The notes: generated from the sequence alone by a model not told the origin. DNA of 64,000 nucleotides from Paenibacillus sp. UNC451MF (GCF_000686845.1 NZ_JMLS01000008.1:248001-312000), one strand, 5' to 3'; shown: positions 42,003-50,206, counted from the first letter of the stretch. Numbers and translations are program-made.

Positions 42003-42343
42003 TCCTTTTTCATCTGTCCGTTAGGTTTGAGTGGATGAAGGCCGTAGGAAGCTTCATAGATCCAATGCTTCAAACGGTCAGCTTCCTGATCGAAGCCATT
42101 GCGGCGCTGGATGAGCATCAAGGCGATTTCCGCAAAATAACGAAAGTTTTGCAATAAGCGTGGTTGGGAAAGCTCCAGTAACCCTGGATCTTCTTCAGCC
42201 ACCTTTTTTTTAATAAATTCCAAAATCCAAACGACATCTTCCCTACATAATGGATGGGCCGGGTTTAATATTTGTTCGAGCTTCCGCTGAGCGGCATTCG
42301 GAACGGGATTTTGCGACTGAGACATGGCTGAATGTATCAACAA
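41999..42343 (-). CDS. Conserved hypothetical protein, convergent with gndA
   Basis: The most likely start is TTG 42343, seven bases after AAGGAG, giving 114 residues; ATG 42370 lies upstream of that site. The protein is soluble and mostly helical ([56 protein letters not shown]). I recognise no domain. The last codons overlap the stop of gndA (shared TTAA). A separate promoter region between it and aroK is likely. Confidence 0.6.
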   Translation of the reverse strand: MLIHSAMSQSQNPVPNAAQRKLEQILNPAHPLCREDVVWILEFIKKKVAEEDPGLLELSQPRLLQNFRYFAEIALMLIQRRNGFDQEADRLKHWIYEASYGLHPLKPNGQMKKD

Positions 42344-42503
42344 ATCATCTCTCCTTGATATAGGTTTCATAGTATCATCATAGCAGAAAAGACTGGAATC
42401 TATTCACATTCCATCATATGAATTTCTCGCTATTTCTATTCATCAAGTTGATCGTATGATATGATTATAGGGTTAGATTGAAGCTGTCAAGAGGTGTGAA
42501 AAC

Positions 42504-43010
42504 TTGGAAAAGTCCAATATTGTATTAATAGGTTTTATGGGGACTGGTAAATCCACGGTAGGGCATGCATTGGCTGCCCGTTTAGGGTGGCAATTTGTCA
42601 ATACTGACGACGTTATTGAGGAACAGCAGGGGATGTCGATAAGCGATATGTTCGCCAAACTCGGTGAACCTGTGTTTAGACAAGTGGAGAGTGAAGTAAT
42701 ACAAGCCTCATTGGATGGTATCAGCAGCATCGTTGCCACCGGAGGTGGAGCGGTTTTGGCAGAGCAAAACCGCAACGTAATGAAGGAGAACGGCTATGTA
42801 GTGGCTCTAACAGCCAATGCAGAAACCATTATTGAACGGGTAAGCCAAGATCAAAACCGGCCCTTGGTGCAAGGTGACGTTGCAGAACGAGTTCATACGT
42901 TGCTGGAAGTGCGTAAGCATGCGTATGACTTTGCGGACCGGACAATTGACACTAGCGAGCTTACTGTTGAAGAAATCGTAAATCTCATTGTTTCAGATAT
43001 GAAGCTTTAG
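42504..43010 (+). CDS. aroK: Shikimate kinase
   Basis: The 168-residue P-loop kinase starts at TTG (ribosome site AGAGGTG). It has Walker A GFMGTGKSTVG, the shikimate-binding TDDVIE and FRQVESE with Arg, the GGGAVL loop, and the lid RPLVQGDVAERV. It phosphorylates shikimate to shikimate 3-phosphate, the substrate of EPSP synthase, whose gene follows at 43486. The divergent order aroK, rhodanese (minus), aroA means the two genes are close but not in one operon. Confidence 0.9.
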   Translation: MEKSNIVLIGFMGTGKSTVGHALAARLGWQFVNTDDVIEEQQGMSISDMFAKLGEPVFRQVESEVIQASLDGISSIVATGGGAVLAEQNRNVMKENGYVVALTANAETIIERVSQDQNRPLVQGDVAERVHTLLEVRKHAYDFADRTIDTSELTVEEIVNLIVSDMKL

Positions 43011-43300
43011 AGCTGCTCCCACTCCAGCATGCCACCGCTCATGTTTTTTAATTTGGTAAACCCTTGGGCGGTCAAAAAATCGTAAGCCTTACCACTGCGA
43101 TTACCGCTGCGGCAAACAAGGATCGTTTCTTTATCCTGCGGGATGTCAGCTAGTCGATCGGGAATTTGCATCAGAGGAATGTGAACGGCACCCGGAATCA
43201 TACCCAGAGCTACTTCTTCCGCTTCGCGGACGTCGATAATATCGAGCTTCTCTCCTTTATCCAGGCGGGATTTCAATTCTTGTGGTGTTATGGTTTGCAT
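43007..43300 (-). CDS. Rhodanese-like domain protein
   Basis: From the ATG at 43300 (GGAGG, nine bases upstream) the product is 97 residues, a single rhodanese domain: ITPQELKSRLDKGEKLDIIDVREAEE, HIPLMQIPDRL and the active-site loop VCRSGNRS with the sulfur-carrying Cys, then MSGGMLEWE. Such proteins transfer sulfane sulfur or act as sulfur-responsive partners. The stop overlaps that of aroK by four bases. The frame is open to 43423 without a ribosome site. Confidence 0.88.
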   Translation of the reverse strand: MQTITPQELKSRLDKGEKLDIIDVREAEEVALGMIPGAVHIPLMQIPDRLADIPQDKETILVCRSGNRSGKAYDFLTAQGFTKLKNMSGGMLEWEQL

Positions 43301-43485
43301 AATAATAAACCTCCAGTAGGTTCTTAAATTTAATGTATACTCATCAAACACATGATATAGAGAAAACCGTGCAGGTGTCAAACTTCGGGTTTCCAACCCA
43401 GATAGGGTATGGTAAACTGGCAATAATCTGTAATTACCTATAGGATTTCGTAACTTTTTATGCGGAACAGGAGAGATACATATTC

Positions 43486-44781
43486 ATGAAAGCCATCGTA
43501 AAACCGACAAATCAATTAGAAGGTACAATTAACGCGTTATCTTCCAAAAATTACACTACCCGATATTTGCTGATCGGTGCATTGGCAGATGGGACAAGCA
43601 CTGTATATTATCCTGCTCACAGCGAAGACAGTGATGCGATGCGCCGCTGTATCCGTGATTTGGGGGCAATCGTTGAAGAAGACGAGGAGAAAATGACGAT
43701 CCGAGGCTTCGGCAAGCAGCCTAAGCACGTACAAGAGCTGAATGTCGGGAACGCCGGCGCTGTGCTTCGTTTTTTAATGTCCATTGCGGCTTTTTGTCCG
43801 GAGCTCACTTTTATTAATAAGTATCCGGATTCCTTGGGCAAAAGACCACATGACGACCTGATTGATGCTCTTCAGCAAATGGGAGTTGAGGTTGAACATC
43901 GTGAGGGCAAGCTCCCAATTACGATTCGTGGCGGCAAGCCGCGCGGCGGAAAGATCAAGGTATCGGGTAACGTCAGTTCACAATTTTTAAGCTCATTGCT
44001 GTTCATGACTCCATTGTTGGATGAAGACAGCGAGATCGAAGTACTTCATGATCTGAAATCCAAGGTTATCGTAGGGCAGACGCTAGAAGTCATCGCACAA
44101 GCAGGTATTCATATCGAAGCTTCCGAGGATTTGATGCATTATAAGATCCCTGGTCGTCAAAAGTACCAACCACAGAAATACGTCGTTCAAGGTGATTATC
44201 CTGGCTCCGCAGCTATCTTGGCGGCAGCAGCAGTAACGAACTCCGATGTTAAGGTACTTCGCTTAGAAGAGCAAAGCAGGCAGGGAGAAAAGGCTGTTGT
44301 TGATGTTCTACGTGCTATGGGTGTCAATTTAACACATGAGAACGGTGTTGTACATGTGAGAGGTAATCAACAGCTTAAGGCAGGGGAATTTGACGGGGAC
44401 CACTTTACGGATGCGGTGCTTGCGATGGTTGCTGCAGCTGTCTTTGCGGAAGGTACATCCCGCTTCTACAATGTGGAGAACTTGAGATATAAGGAATGTG
44501 ATCGAATTACCGATTTCCTTACAGAACTTCGTAAAGCCGGAGCGGATGTTGAAGAGAAACAAAGCGAAATTATCATTCATGGTCGTCCGCAAGGGGTAAC
44601 TGGCGGAGTAGAAATCAATGCACATTACGATCATCGTGTTATCATGGCTTTGACTATAGTGGGCTTGCGTTCAGAGAAGGGGCTAGTTATTAACGATGCT
44701 CATCATGTTGCCAAGTCGTACCCGCATTATTTTGAGCATTTATTGTCTTTAGGGGCAAATATCGAGCTGGTTCAAGAGTAG
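43486..44781 (+). CDS. aroA: Divergent 3-phosphoshikimate 1-carboxyvinyltransferase (EPSP synthase)
   Basis: The 431-residue protein has the EPSP synthase double inside-out barrel: VSGNVSSQFLSSLLF, GDYPGSAAILAAAAV, DHFTDAVLAMVAAAVFAEG with the catalytic Asp, LRYKECDRI and HYDHRVIMAL. Two glyphosate/PEP-site motifs differ from the norm. The usual PGSKSxSxR is LSSKNYTTR (Lys21 and Arg26 kept, Ser replaced by Asn22), and the usual GNAGTAMRPL is GNAGAVLRFL (T97 to Ala92, P101 to Phe96 in E. coli terms). It belongs to a minor clade. Nearby aroK supports an EPSPS role, but a paralogue with another enolpyruvyl acceptor is possible. Confidence 0.82.
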   Translation: MKAIVKPTNQLEGTINALSSKNYTTRYLLIGALADGTSTVYYPAHSEDSDAMRRCIRDLGAIVEEDEEKMTIRGFGKQPKHVQELNVGNAGAVLRFLMSIAAFCPELTFINKYPDSLGKRPHDDLIDALQQMGVEVEHREGKLPITIRGGKPRGGKIKVSGNVSSQFLSSLLFMTPLLDEDSEIEVLHDLKSKVIVGQTLEVIAQAGIHIEASEDLMHYKIPGRQKYQPQKYVVQGDYPGSAAILAAAAVTNSDVKVLRLEEQSRQGEKAVVDVLRAMGVNLTHENGVVHVRGNQQLKAGEFDGDHFTDAVLAMVAAAVFAEGTSRFYNVENLRYKECDRITDFLTELRKAGADVEEKQSEIIIHGRPQGVTGGVEINAHYDHRVIMALTIVGLRSEKGLVINDAHHVAKSYPHYFEHLLSLGANIELVQE

Positions 44782-44858
44782 AATCAAGATTTACTAGGCA
44801 AGGTACAATGGCGATCATGTATCCTACTATTTATTAAAAACAAGCGGGTTGAGTCATA

Positions 44859-45674
44859 ATGAAGGTGTTTTGGAAAGGAATCCAAGTTTCACTCGGTTTT
44901 TTTATGATCTTAGGGCTGATTTTCGCCAGCGGAGTATTATGTATACTTCTATATGCCAAAATAACGGGACAAGCCTGGTATGCAGATGAATCTGCTGTTG
45001 CTTATGCAGAGACGCCTGCAACAGCAAATACTGAACAGGCACAGGCTGCCCCACCAGTGCAGGAAATTCCTCGGGCCGTCTCGGTTATGCTGGATGCTCC
45101 TGCGATCAGGCAGTATCCTGAACTGCCATCAGGCTGTGAGTTGACAAGCTTGACTATGTTGATCCAATATTTTGGTATCGATAAAGGGAAGATGGAGCTT
45201 GTACCTGAGCTGAAGAAGGATCCGACACCATTAAAACTCAATGCGAACGGATCAGTAGCCTATTGGGGCAATCCTAATACTGGATTTGTCGGAGAAATTA
45301 CGGGTAAAGCCAAAGGATTTGGCATTTATCATGCCGCTTTAAATGAGCTGCTGATAAAGTATATTCCTACGGCAAAAGATTTTACGCGTCAGCCATTCGA
45401 AAAGCTGGAGGATCAACTCCGCAATGGAATTCCTTCCGTCGTATGGACTACTATTAATTATCAGGTTCCTGATAAATGGGTTGTTTGGGATACTCCTATT
45501 GGACCCATCCAAACGACGTTCATGGAGCACGCAGTTTTGTTAGTGGGCTTTGATGAAGAAAATGTATATGTGAATGATCCGTACAATGGGAAGAGCAAAG
45601 TGAAAATCAACAAAGCCCAGTTTCTACAAACCTGGGAAGCGATGGGAAGCCAAGCCTTATCCTATACGAAATAA
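44859..45674 (+). CDS. C39-family (YvpB-like) membrane-anchored peptidase
   Basis: The 271-residue protein has an N-terminal membrane anchor (residues 8-33), an Ala/Pro/Gln-rich spacer and a papain-like C39 domain: PSGCELTSLTMLIQYFG with the catalytic Cys, MEHAVLLVGFDEENVYVNDPYNG with the His and Asp, and KAQFLQTWEAMG. This is the pattern of Bacillus YvpB-type extracytoplasmic C39-like enzymes, not of bacteriocin-exporter peptidases, since no ABC transporter is fused or adjacent. The catalytic domain is outside the cell. The target is unknown. It precedes two small-molecule genes with a short gap. Confidence 0.82.
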   Translation: MKVFWKGIQVSLGFFMILGLIFASGVLCILLYAKITGQAWYADESAVAYAETPATANTEQAQAAPPVQEIPRAVSVMLDAPAIRQYPELPSGCELTSLTMLIQYFGIDKGKMELVPELKKDPTPLKLNANGSVAYWGNPNTGFVGEITGKAKGFGIYHAALNELLIKYIPTAKDFTRQPFEKLEDQLRNGIPSVVWTTINYQVPDKWVVWDTPIGPIQTTFMEHAVLLVGFDEENVYVNDPYNGKSKVKINKAQFLQTWEAMGSQALSYTK

Positions 45675-45691
45675 TAAGGGAGATGAGTATA

Positions 45692-46117
45692 ATGGCATTT
45701 GAGAATCCATCTCGTGATCGAATCAAAGAAATATTGGCAGCTGCCGGTAACGTAGCTGTCGTCGGTTTATCTGATAAACCGGATCGCGTCTCTTACATGG
45801 TCGCTGAAGCCATGCAAAAGAAAGGCTACCGTATCATTCCTGTTAATCCGAATGCGACTGAAATATTGGGAGAGACCTGTTACGCATCGTTATCAGATAT
45901 TCCGGAACCTGTGGACATCGTCAATGTGTTCCGCCGCAGCGAAACGGTAGTTCCTGTTGCTGAAGAAGCTGTTAAAATTCATGCTAAGGTGTTCTGGCTT
46001 CAACAAGGAATCTTTAATGAAGAAGCTGCTGAGATAGCCCGCGCAGGGGGCCTGGAAGTCATCATGGACCGCTGTATTAAGGTGGAGGACTCCATATTGC
46101 TGCCTGGAGGGAAATAG
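45692..46117 (+). CDS. CoA-binding domain protein (YneT-like)
   Basis: The 141-residue protein is one Rossmann-type CoA-binding domain: AGNVAVVGLSDKPDRVSYMVAEAM, IIPVNPNATEILGETCY, PVDIVNVFRRSETVVPVAEEAV and WLQQGIFNEEAAEIARAGGLEVIMDRCIKVE. It matches Bacillus YneT. ATG 45692 has better spacing to AAGGGAG than ATG 45683. Members bind CoA thioesters or nucleotides; a physiological role is not established. The next gene, thiE, begins two bases after its stop. Confidence 0.87.
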   Translation: MAFENPSRDRIKEILAAAGNVAVVGLSDKPDRVSYMVAEAMQKKGYRIIPVNPNATEILGETCYASLSDIPEPVDIVNVFRRSETVVPVAEEAVKIHAKVFWLQQGIFNEEAAEIARAGGLEVIMDRCIKVEDSILLPGGK

Positions 46118-46118
46118 G

Positions 46119-46766
46119 TTGTATCGTGAACGTATAGCGGACCAACTGCCAGTGTATTTGGTAATGGGACTTGAAGAATGTGGAGATCGAACTGCGCTAG
46201 ATATCGCCAGAGAAGCTCTGGAGGGCGGTGTTACGATCGTTCAACTGAGAGAAAAGAAAGCCCCTTTGAAGCAAGTCTTGGAGCAGGGGGCCATGCTGCG
46301 GGATCTATGTCGGCAGTACGGAGTGCCGTTTCTTGTAAACGACAGAATTGATGTTGCGTTGTTACTTGATGCGGATGGAGTTCATGTCGGCCAAGATGAT
46401 GTACCTGGTATAGAGGCTAGAAGACTGCTTGGCGATAACAAGATTATAGGCATATCTGCAGGGACATTAGAAGAAGCAGAATGGGCAATGGCTCAAAATC
46501 CTGATTATTTGGGGGTTGGCCCTGTTTATGCCACCGCAACCAAACAGGATGCGGGAGAGGCCATCGGAACATCATTAATTCGAGAGATTGCGAATCGGTG
46601 GTCCATACCTATGGTGGGCATAGGCGGTATTAATAACGAGAATACAGCAGCAGTTATTCAAGCAGGCGCACGTGGTGTAGCCGTCGTTTCTGCAATTACC
46701 AAGCATTCTGAGCCTAAGGCAGCCGCCGAAGTGTTAAAGCAGACGGTGCTTCAATCTCAGGAATAA
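46119..46766 (+). CDS. thiE: Thiamine-phosphate synthase
   Basis: The 215-residue TIM barrel has the ThiE motifs: TIVQLREKKAPLKQVLEQG, VPFLVNDRIDVALLLDADGVHVGQDD, IIGISAGTLEEAEWA, DYLGVGPVYATATKQDAGEAIG and MVGIGGINNEN with the pyrophosphate-binding loop. It joins HMP-PP and THZ-P to form thiamine phosphate. It starts at TTG, with the ribosome site GGAGGG in the end of the upstream gene. No TPP riboswitch or other thi gene is nearby, so it is probably a scattered thi gene or a second copy. Confidence 0.9.
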   Translation: MYRERIADQLPVYLVMGLEECGDRTALDIAREALEGGVTIVQLREKKAPLKQVLEQGAMLRDLCRQYGVPFLVNDRIDVALLLDADGVHVGQDDVPGIEARRLLGDNKIIGISAGTLEEAEWAMAQNPDYLGVGPVYATATKQDAGEAIGTSLIREIANRWSIPMVGIGGINNENTAAVIQAGARGVAVVSAITKHSEPKAAAEVLKQTVLQSQE

Positions 46767-46803
46767 ACTGGTCCCTAAAACCATTAGCTACCATAAATAA
46801 AAT

Positions 46804-46896
46804 AAATCCTCCTTAGAGACAATAAGAAAGGCTTCTGGAAGAGCAACGGTTGAGTAACCGATCCCGGAAGACTTTTAAACTTCCTAAGGAGGATTT
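46804..46896 (+). promoter_or_regulatory. Structured leader that sequesters the ribosome site of the coat-type gene
   Basis: AAATCCTCCTTAG (46804-46816) is a perfect 13-base complement of CTAAGGAGGATTT (46884-46896), which contains the ribosome site of the gene at 46902. Between them are a CTTCTGG/CCGGAAG stem (46832-46838 with 46864-46870) and an inner CGGTT/AACCG hairpin (46847-46860). The outer stem followed by TTTTT could also end transcription. The layout suggests control of translation or attenuation by RNA structure; no known riboswitch class is recognised. Confidence 0.65.
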
Positions 46897-46901
46897 TTGT
46901 T

Positions 46902-47591
46902 ATGTATCAAAACTTTCAGCAAAATAGCTTTCAACCTCAAATGAGTTCCGGGAACGTGACCTCCCAATATCGCGGATTGGAAACAAGATACCAACCGGTT
47001 GGTATGGTTCAATCTCAATACAATCAATCCATTAATTCCAACATGGGTAACCAACAACAAAATCAAAGCTCCAACCAGTTCTCCAATATTCAAAGCCCGC
47101 AATCTTATCACACGGCTAGCTATCGTGGAAACCAACAAGGGCACGATACTTACCTGCGTTCAGATTCTAACCAGCCTGCGCAGCAACAATATGCTAGCAG
47201 CTATATTAGCCAAGCCCCTTCTTTCAATAGCAATAACAATTTCGAATCTTCGTATTCAACTCAACAATATGCACAACAAAGTCCTGATTCGTTCCATACG
47301 GCTAACTATCGGGGCAACCAGCAGGGTCATGATTCTTACCTGCGCTCCGATTCTAGTCAACCTGCTCAAATCCAATATGGTATGGGCACAGCCAATATGA
47401 ATTCCTATAATGCAGGGATGAGCAATAGTTATTCCTCCCAACAATTCAGTCAAGTTCCGCAATCGTACCACACCGCTAACTACCGCGGTAACCAGCAAGG
47501 ACACGACGCTTACTTGAGATCCGACTCTACTCAACCGGCTCAAAGTCAATACGGAATGTCTTCGTTTGGAATGAATAGATCTCAATTTTAA
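46902..47591 (+). CDS. Gln/Asn/Ser/Tyr-rich repeat protein, probable spore-coat component
   Basis: The 229-residue protein is dominated by Gln, Ser, Asn and Tyr and has three copies of a 30-residue unit of the form S-Y/F-HTA-N/S-YRGNQQGHD-x-YLRSDS-x-QPAQ-x-QY, separated by 28-32 residues of Gln/Ser/Tyr-rich linker. There is no signal peptide. Low-complexity Tyr- and Gln-rich proteins of this kind are common in spore coats, where they become cross-linked. Two CotF-like genes directly downstream support a coat role. The ribosome site (AAGGAGG) is paired in the leader hairpin at 46804. Confidence 0.7.
   Translation: MYQNFQQNSFQPQMSSGNVTSQYRGLETRYQPVGMVQSQYNQSINSNMGNQQQNQSSNQFSNIQSPQSYHTASYRGNQQGHDTYLRSDSNQPAQQQYASSYISQAPSFNSNNNFESSYSTQQYAQQSPDSFHTANYRGNQQGHDSYLRSDSSQPAQIQYGMGTANMNSYNAGMSNSYSSQQFSQVPQSYHTANYRGNQQGHDAYLRSDSTQPAQSQYGMSSFGMNRSQF
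47103..47192 (+). repeat. Coding repeat unit 1 of 3 in the coat-type protein
   Basis: This 90-base unit encodes SYHTASYRGNQQGHDTYLRS and the following DSNQPAQQQY. Further copies are at 47289-47378 and 47463-47552, with steps of 186 and 174 bases. Confidence 0.8.
47289..47378 (+). repeat. Coding repeat unit 2 of 3
   Basis: It encodes SFHTANYRGNQQGHDSYLRS and then DSSQPAQIQY. Synonymous codon differences from units 1 and 3 show that the protein sequence, not only the DNA, is conserved. Confidence 0.8.
47463..47552 (+). repeat. Coding repeat unit 3 of 3
   Basis: It encodes SYHTANYRGNQQGHDAYLRS and then DSTQPAQSQY. Confidence 0.8.
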
Positions 47592-47599
47592 CACACAGA

Positions 47600-47626
47600 A
47601 GCGGGCCATAGTGCCCGCTCTCTTTA
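47600..47626 (+). terminator. Terminator after the coat-type repeat gene
   Basis: AGCGGGC and GCCCGCT form a seven-pair stem with a six-base loop, followed by CTCTTT. Confidence 0.65.
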
Positions 47627-47657
47627 TCCTAGCATCATTTAGACAGGAGGAATAAGT

Positions 47658-47873
47658 ATGAACAACCAACAAAACATGACTGCCGATCGATCGTTATTGT
47701 CGGAAAAGGAGTTCAGTTACATTAAAGATTTTTTATCTTGGGAACTGTTAGCTATGAAGAAATGTAAAGAATCTGCTGATATGTGCCAGGACCCGCAAAT
47801 TAAGCAGTTGATTGAAAAAACAGGGCAAACCCATCTCGACCAATACAACAGCATTTTAAATCATCTGCAATAA
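47658..47873 (+). CDS. Small CotF-like helical spore-coat protein
   Basis: The 71-residue protein (LLSEKEFSYIKDFLSWELLA, then CKESADMCQDPQIKQLIEKT and HLDQYNSILNHLQ) has the two-helix ferritin-like half-bundle of the coat F family in a short form. It begins after an AGGAGG site. The gene for a longer CotF-like protein begins 15 bases after its stop, so the two are probably one operon. Such pairs are expressed late in sporulation in the mother cell, but no SigE or SigK promoter could be firmly identified. Confidence 0.78.
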   Translation: MNNQQNMTADRSLLSEKEFSYIKDFLSWELLAMKKCKESADMCQDPQIKQLIEKTGQTHLDQYNSILNHLQ

Positions 47874-47888
47874 AGGAGGAATTTGAGT

Positions 47889-48221
47889 ATGCCTACTATG
47901 GAAATCGCAAAGCCTCAAACCGGTGAATTACCACAAGTTAAAGGTCCACAAATGAACGATAGAGATCATATTAACGATATTCTAATGCTTGAAAAATATA
48001 TGACGACCGGCTTTAATACCGGATTGAACGAGGTTCAAAATCCGGAGCTTCGTAAAACGATATCCTCTATTCTAAATACGCAGCACGAATCTCAGTGGCA
48101 ATTGTTTAATCTCATGTTTGAAAAAGGCTGGTATAAGATGAAAGCAGCCGATAAGCAAGAAATAACTCAAGCCAAACAGCAGTTTAGCGGGTACTCCTCT
48201 CAATTTCCGACCTTTTCATAA
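47889..48221 (+). CDS. CotF-family spore coat protein
   Basis: The 110-residue protein has the coat F domain: MNDRDHINDILMLEKYMTTGFNTGLNEVQNPELRKTISSILN, then HESQWQLFNLMFEKGWYKMKAADKQEI, and an end of YSSQFPTF. The GWYK motif and the Gln-rich tail are typical of Bacillus and Paenibacillus coat proteins. ATG 47889 fits the AAGGAGG site (nine bases); a TTG at 47883 is too close. Confidence 0.88.
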   Translation: MPTMEIAKPQTGELPQVKGPQMNDRDHINDILMLEKYMTTGFNTGLNEVQNPELRKTISSILNTQHESQWQLFNLMFEKGWYKMKAADKQEITQAKQQFSGYSSQFPTFS

Positions 48222-48229
48222 AGTTACAA

Positions 48230-48261
48230 AACAGCCCCGGACAAATTGGTTTGGGGTTGTT
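48230..48261 (+). terminator. Terminator-like hairpin after the coat genes
   Basis: AACAGCCCC pairs with GGGGTTGTT (one G-T pair) nine bases after the stop codon. The T tract is weak. Confidence 0.55.
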
Positions 48262-48289
48262 TGACAAAATGGAACATTGGCCTTACCAT
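48261..48289 (+). promoter_or_regulatory. Candidate promoter of the PTS operon
   Basis: Consensus TTGACA (48261-48266) and TACCAT (48284-48289) are 17 bases apart, immediately after the coat-gene terminator. If used, the transcript starts just before the AAGGAGG at 48299, which supports the TTG start at 48317. Confidence 0.5.
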
Positions 48290-48316
48290 CGAGTAAGAAA
48301 GGAGGGAGCGGTTGGT

Positions 48317-50206
48317 TTGAACTGGATGGGTAATTTGCAGCAGTTGGGTCGGTCATTAATGCTTCCGACCATTACGATCCCTGTTGCGGCTATTTTACTG
48401 CGTCTTGGGACGCTGCCATGGCAAGACATACATATGTCTAGTGTCGGGGAGATCATGATCTTTTTTGGCAATACCATATTTACGTACTTGCCGATGATCT
48501 TTGCGGTGGGCGTTGCCCTTGGATTGACAGAAAACGCAGGAATAGCCGGGTTGTCGGCGCTTATTGGTCAAATTATGTTTAACCAGGCAATCCGTCATTA
48601 TTTGGGAGATGAGTTTCATCTCGGTATTCCAGGCGGTATATTAATCGGTCTTATTGCGGCTATCATTTATCATCGTGTGAAACATATCCAACTGCCGGAA
48701 TACATCCAGTTTTTTGGCGGACCTCGTATGGTTCCGCTATTAATGGGCTTTTCCATTCTGGTGCTCACTCTGATTGTCATTCAAATTGGTCCATATTTGG
48801 AATATTTTATGCAGACGCTCTCTACGGCCGTTCTTAGTTTAGGCGGCTTCGGAACCTTTGTGTACGGAGTCATTCATCGACTGCTGGTGCCTTCAGGGCT
48901 GCATCATGTATTCAACAATTTGTTCTGGTTTCAATTGGGAGTCTACGAAAAACCAAGTGGAGAAATGATATTCGGTGATTTGCCACGTTTTTTTGCAGGG
49001 GATCCTAAGGCAGGTATTTACATGGCTGGGTTATATCCGATCATGATGTTTGCTTTGCCTGCAATTGCTATGGCGATTATTCATGAGGCAAGAGAGGATT
49101 TAAAGCCGAAAATTCGTATTACTTTTTTAACAGCGGCATTAGCCTCTTTTTTGACAGGAGTTACGGAACCGATAGAATTCGCATTTTTATTTGTAGCTCC
49201 CTATCTGTTTATCGTCCATGCGATACTGTCTGGACTTTCGATGTGGATTGCTTATTATTTCGACATTCACCACGGATTTTCTTATTCCGCGGGAGCCATA
49301 GACTTTTTAATTAATTATCATTTGTCTCATAATGGCTGGATGTTGATTCCTATCGGATTGGCGTACTTTTTTGTCTATTACTTTTTGTTCCGATGGGCTA
49401 TACGAAGATTCCGCATACCTACTCCGGGCAGGGAGGAAGGCTCACAGCTGGAAGAATGGGCGGGAGACATCCCTTACCGTTCTCCATTAATATTGCAGGC
49501 TCTAGGCGGCAAGAACAATATTAAGAAAATTGAAGCTTGCATAACCAGACTCAGGCTGACTCTGAATAATGATAAGTTGATGGATACTGCAGCGCTCAAA
49601 CATTTGGGGGCAGCAGGTGTTATCAGGTTGGGCGGAGGCAATGTTCAGGTAGTTTTCGGGACATACTCCGAGCTAATCCGTGAAGAGATTAAAAAAGTGT
49701 TGATGAAGGACATCCATCGAGTACTGTTCAGCGCTCCGATGCAGGGGCGGATGATGCCTTTGGAAGAAGTTCCGGATCAAATATTTGCCGGCAAGCTTGT
49801 AGGTAACGGGGTTGCGTTCATGCCGGATAAAGGCGAGCTTGTGGCTCCGGTAGCGGGCAAAATTATCATTTTGTATCCTTCCCTCCATGCGGTAGGCATC
49901 CAAACGGAAGAGGGACTAGAGGTACTGCTTCACATTGGTATAGATACTTCACAGCTGCAGGGCAAATGGTTCACGGCTCACATCAAGGAAGGCGACTATG
50001 TTGAAGCGGGCCAGCTATTAATCCGCTTTAATTTGCATAAAGTGAAGCAAAACAGCAAGTCGCTGGCGACGCCGATGATCATTACGAATGTAGATAAAGT
50101 GAAATCTTGGAGCTTTGCGCCTTTTAAAACGGTAAAAAAAGGCCAGGCATCCGTGATGTCGGTTGTATTGAAGGATGTTACAGGGGGAGGGAACACTTTT
50201 GGCTAA
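48317..50206 (+). CDS. nagE: PTS EIICBA permease, N-acetylglucosamine/glucose type
   Basis: About 629 residues from TTG 48317 (AAGGAGGG, 11 bases). The IIC domain (1-375) begins LQQLGRSLMLPTITIPVAAILLRLG and includes TGVTEPIEFAFLF, the conserved sugar-binding loop. The IIB domain has its phospho-cysteine in KIEACITRLRL (about residue 420), and IIA ends the chain with LLHIGIDTSQLQG, whose His is phosphorylated. The order C-B-A matches E. coli NagE. GlcNAc is the likely substrate but glucose is possible. An Enzyme I gene overlaps the 3' end by eight bases. Confidence 0.83.
   Translation: MNWMGNLQQLGRSLMLPTITIPVAAILLRLGTLPWQDIHMSSVGEIMIFFGNTIFTYLPMIFAVGVALGLTENAGIAGLSALIGQIMFNQAIRHYLGDEFHLGIPGGILIGLIAAIIYHRVKHIQLPEYIQFFGGPRMVPLLMGFSILVLTLIVIQIGPYLEYFMQTLSTAVLSLGGFGTFVYGVIHRLLVPSGLHHVFNNLFWFQLGVYEKPSGEMIFGDLPRFFAGDPKAGIYMAGLYPIMMFALPAIAMAIIHEAREDLKPKIRITFLTAALASFLTGVTEPIEFAFLFVAPYLFIVHAILSGLSMWIAYYFDIHHGFSYSAGAIDFLINYHLSHNGWMLIPIGLAYFFVYYFLFRWAIRRFRIPTPGREEGSQLEEWAGDIPYRSPLILQALGGKNNIKKIEACITRLRLTLNNDKLMDTAALKHLGAAGVIRLGGGNVQVVFGTYSELIREEIKKVLMKDIHRVLFSAPMQGRMMPLEEVPDQIFAGKLVGNGVAFMPDKGELVAPVAGKIIILYPSLHAVGIQTEEGLEVLLHIGIDTSQLQGKWFTAHIKEGDYVEAGQLLIRFNLHKVKQNSKSLATPMIITNVDKVKSWSFAPFKTVKKGQASVMSVVLKDVTGGGNTFG

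Noticed and set aside
46767-46901. A TPP riboswitch or thiamine element near thiE
   Set aside because: The structure lies downstream of thiE and lacks the THI-box sequence; nothing suitable lies upstream of thiE.
46999-47400. A 133-codon plus-strand frame inside the coat-type repeat gene
   Set aside because: It is an out-of-frame shadow caused by the repeated codons and has no ribosome site.
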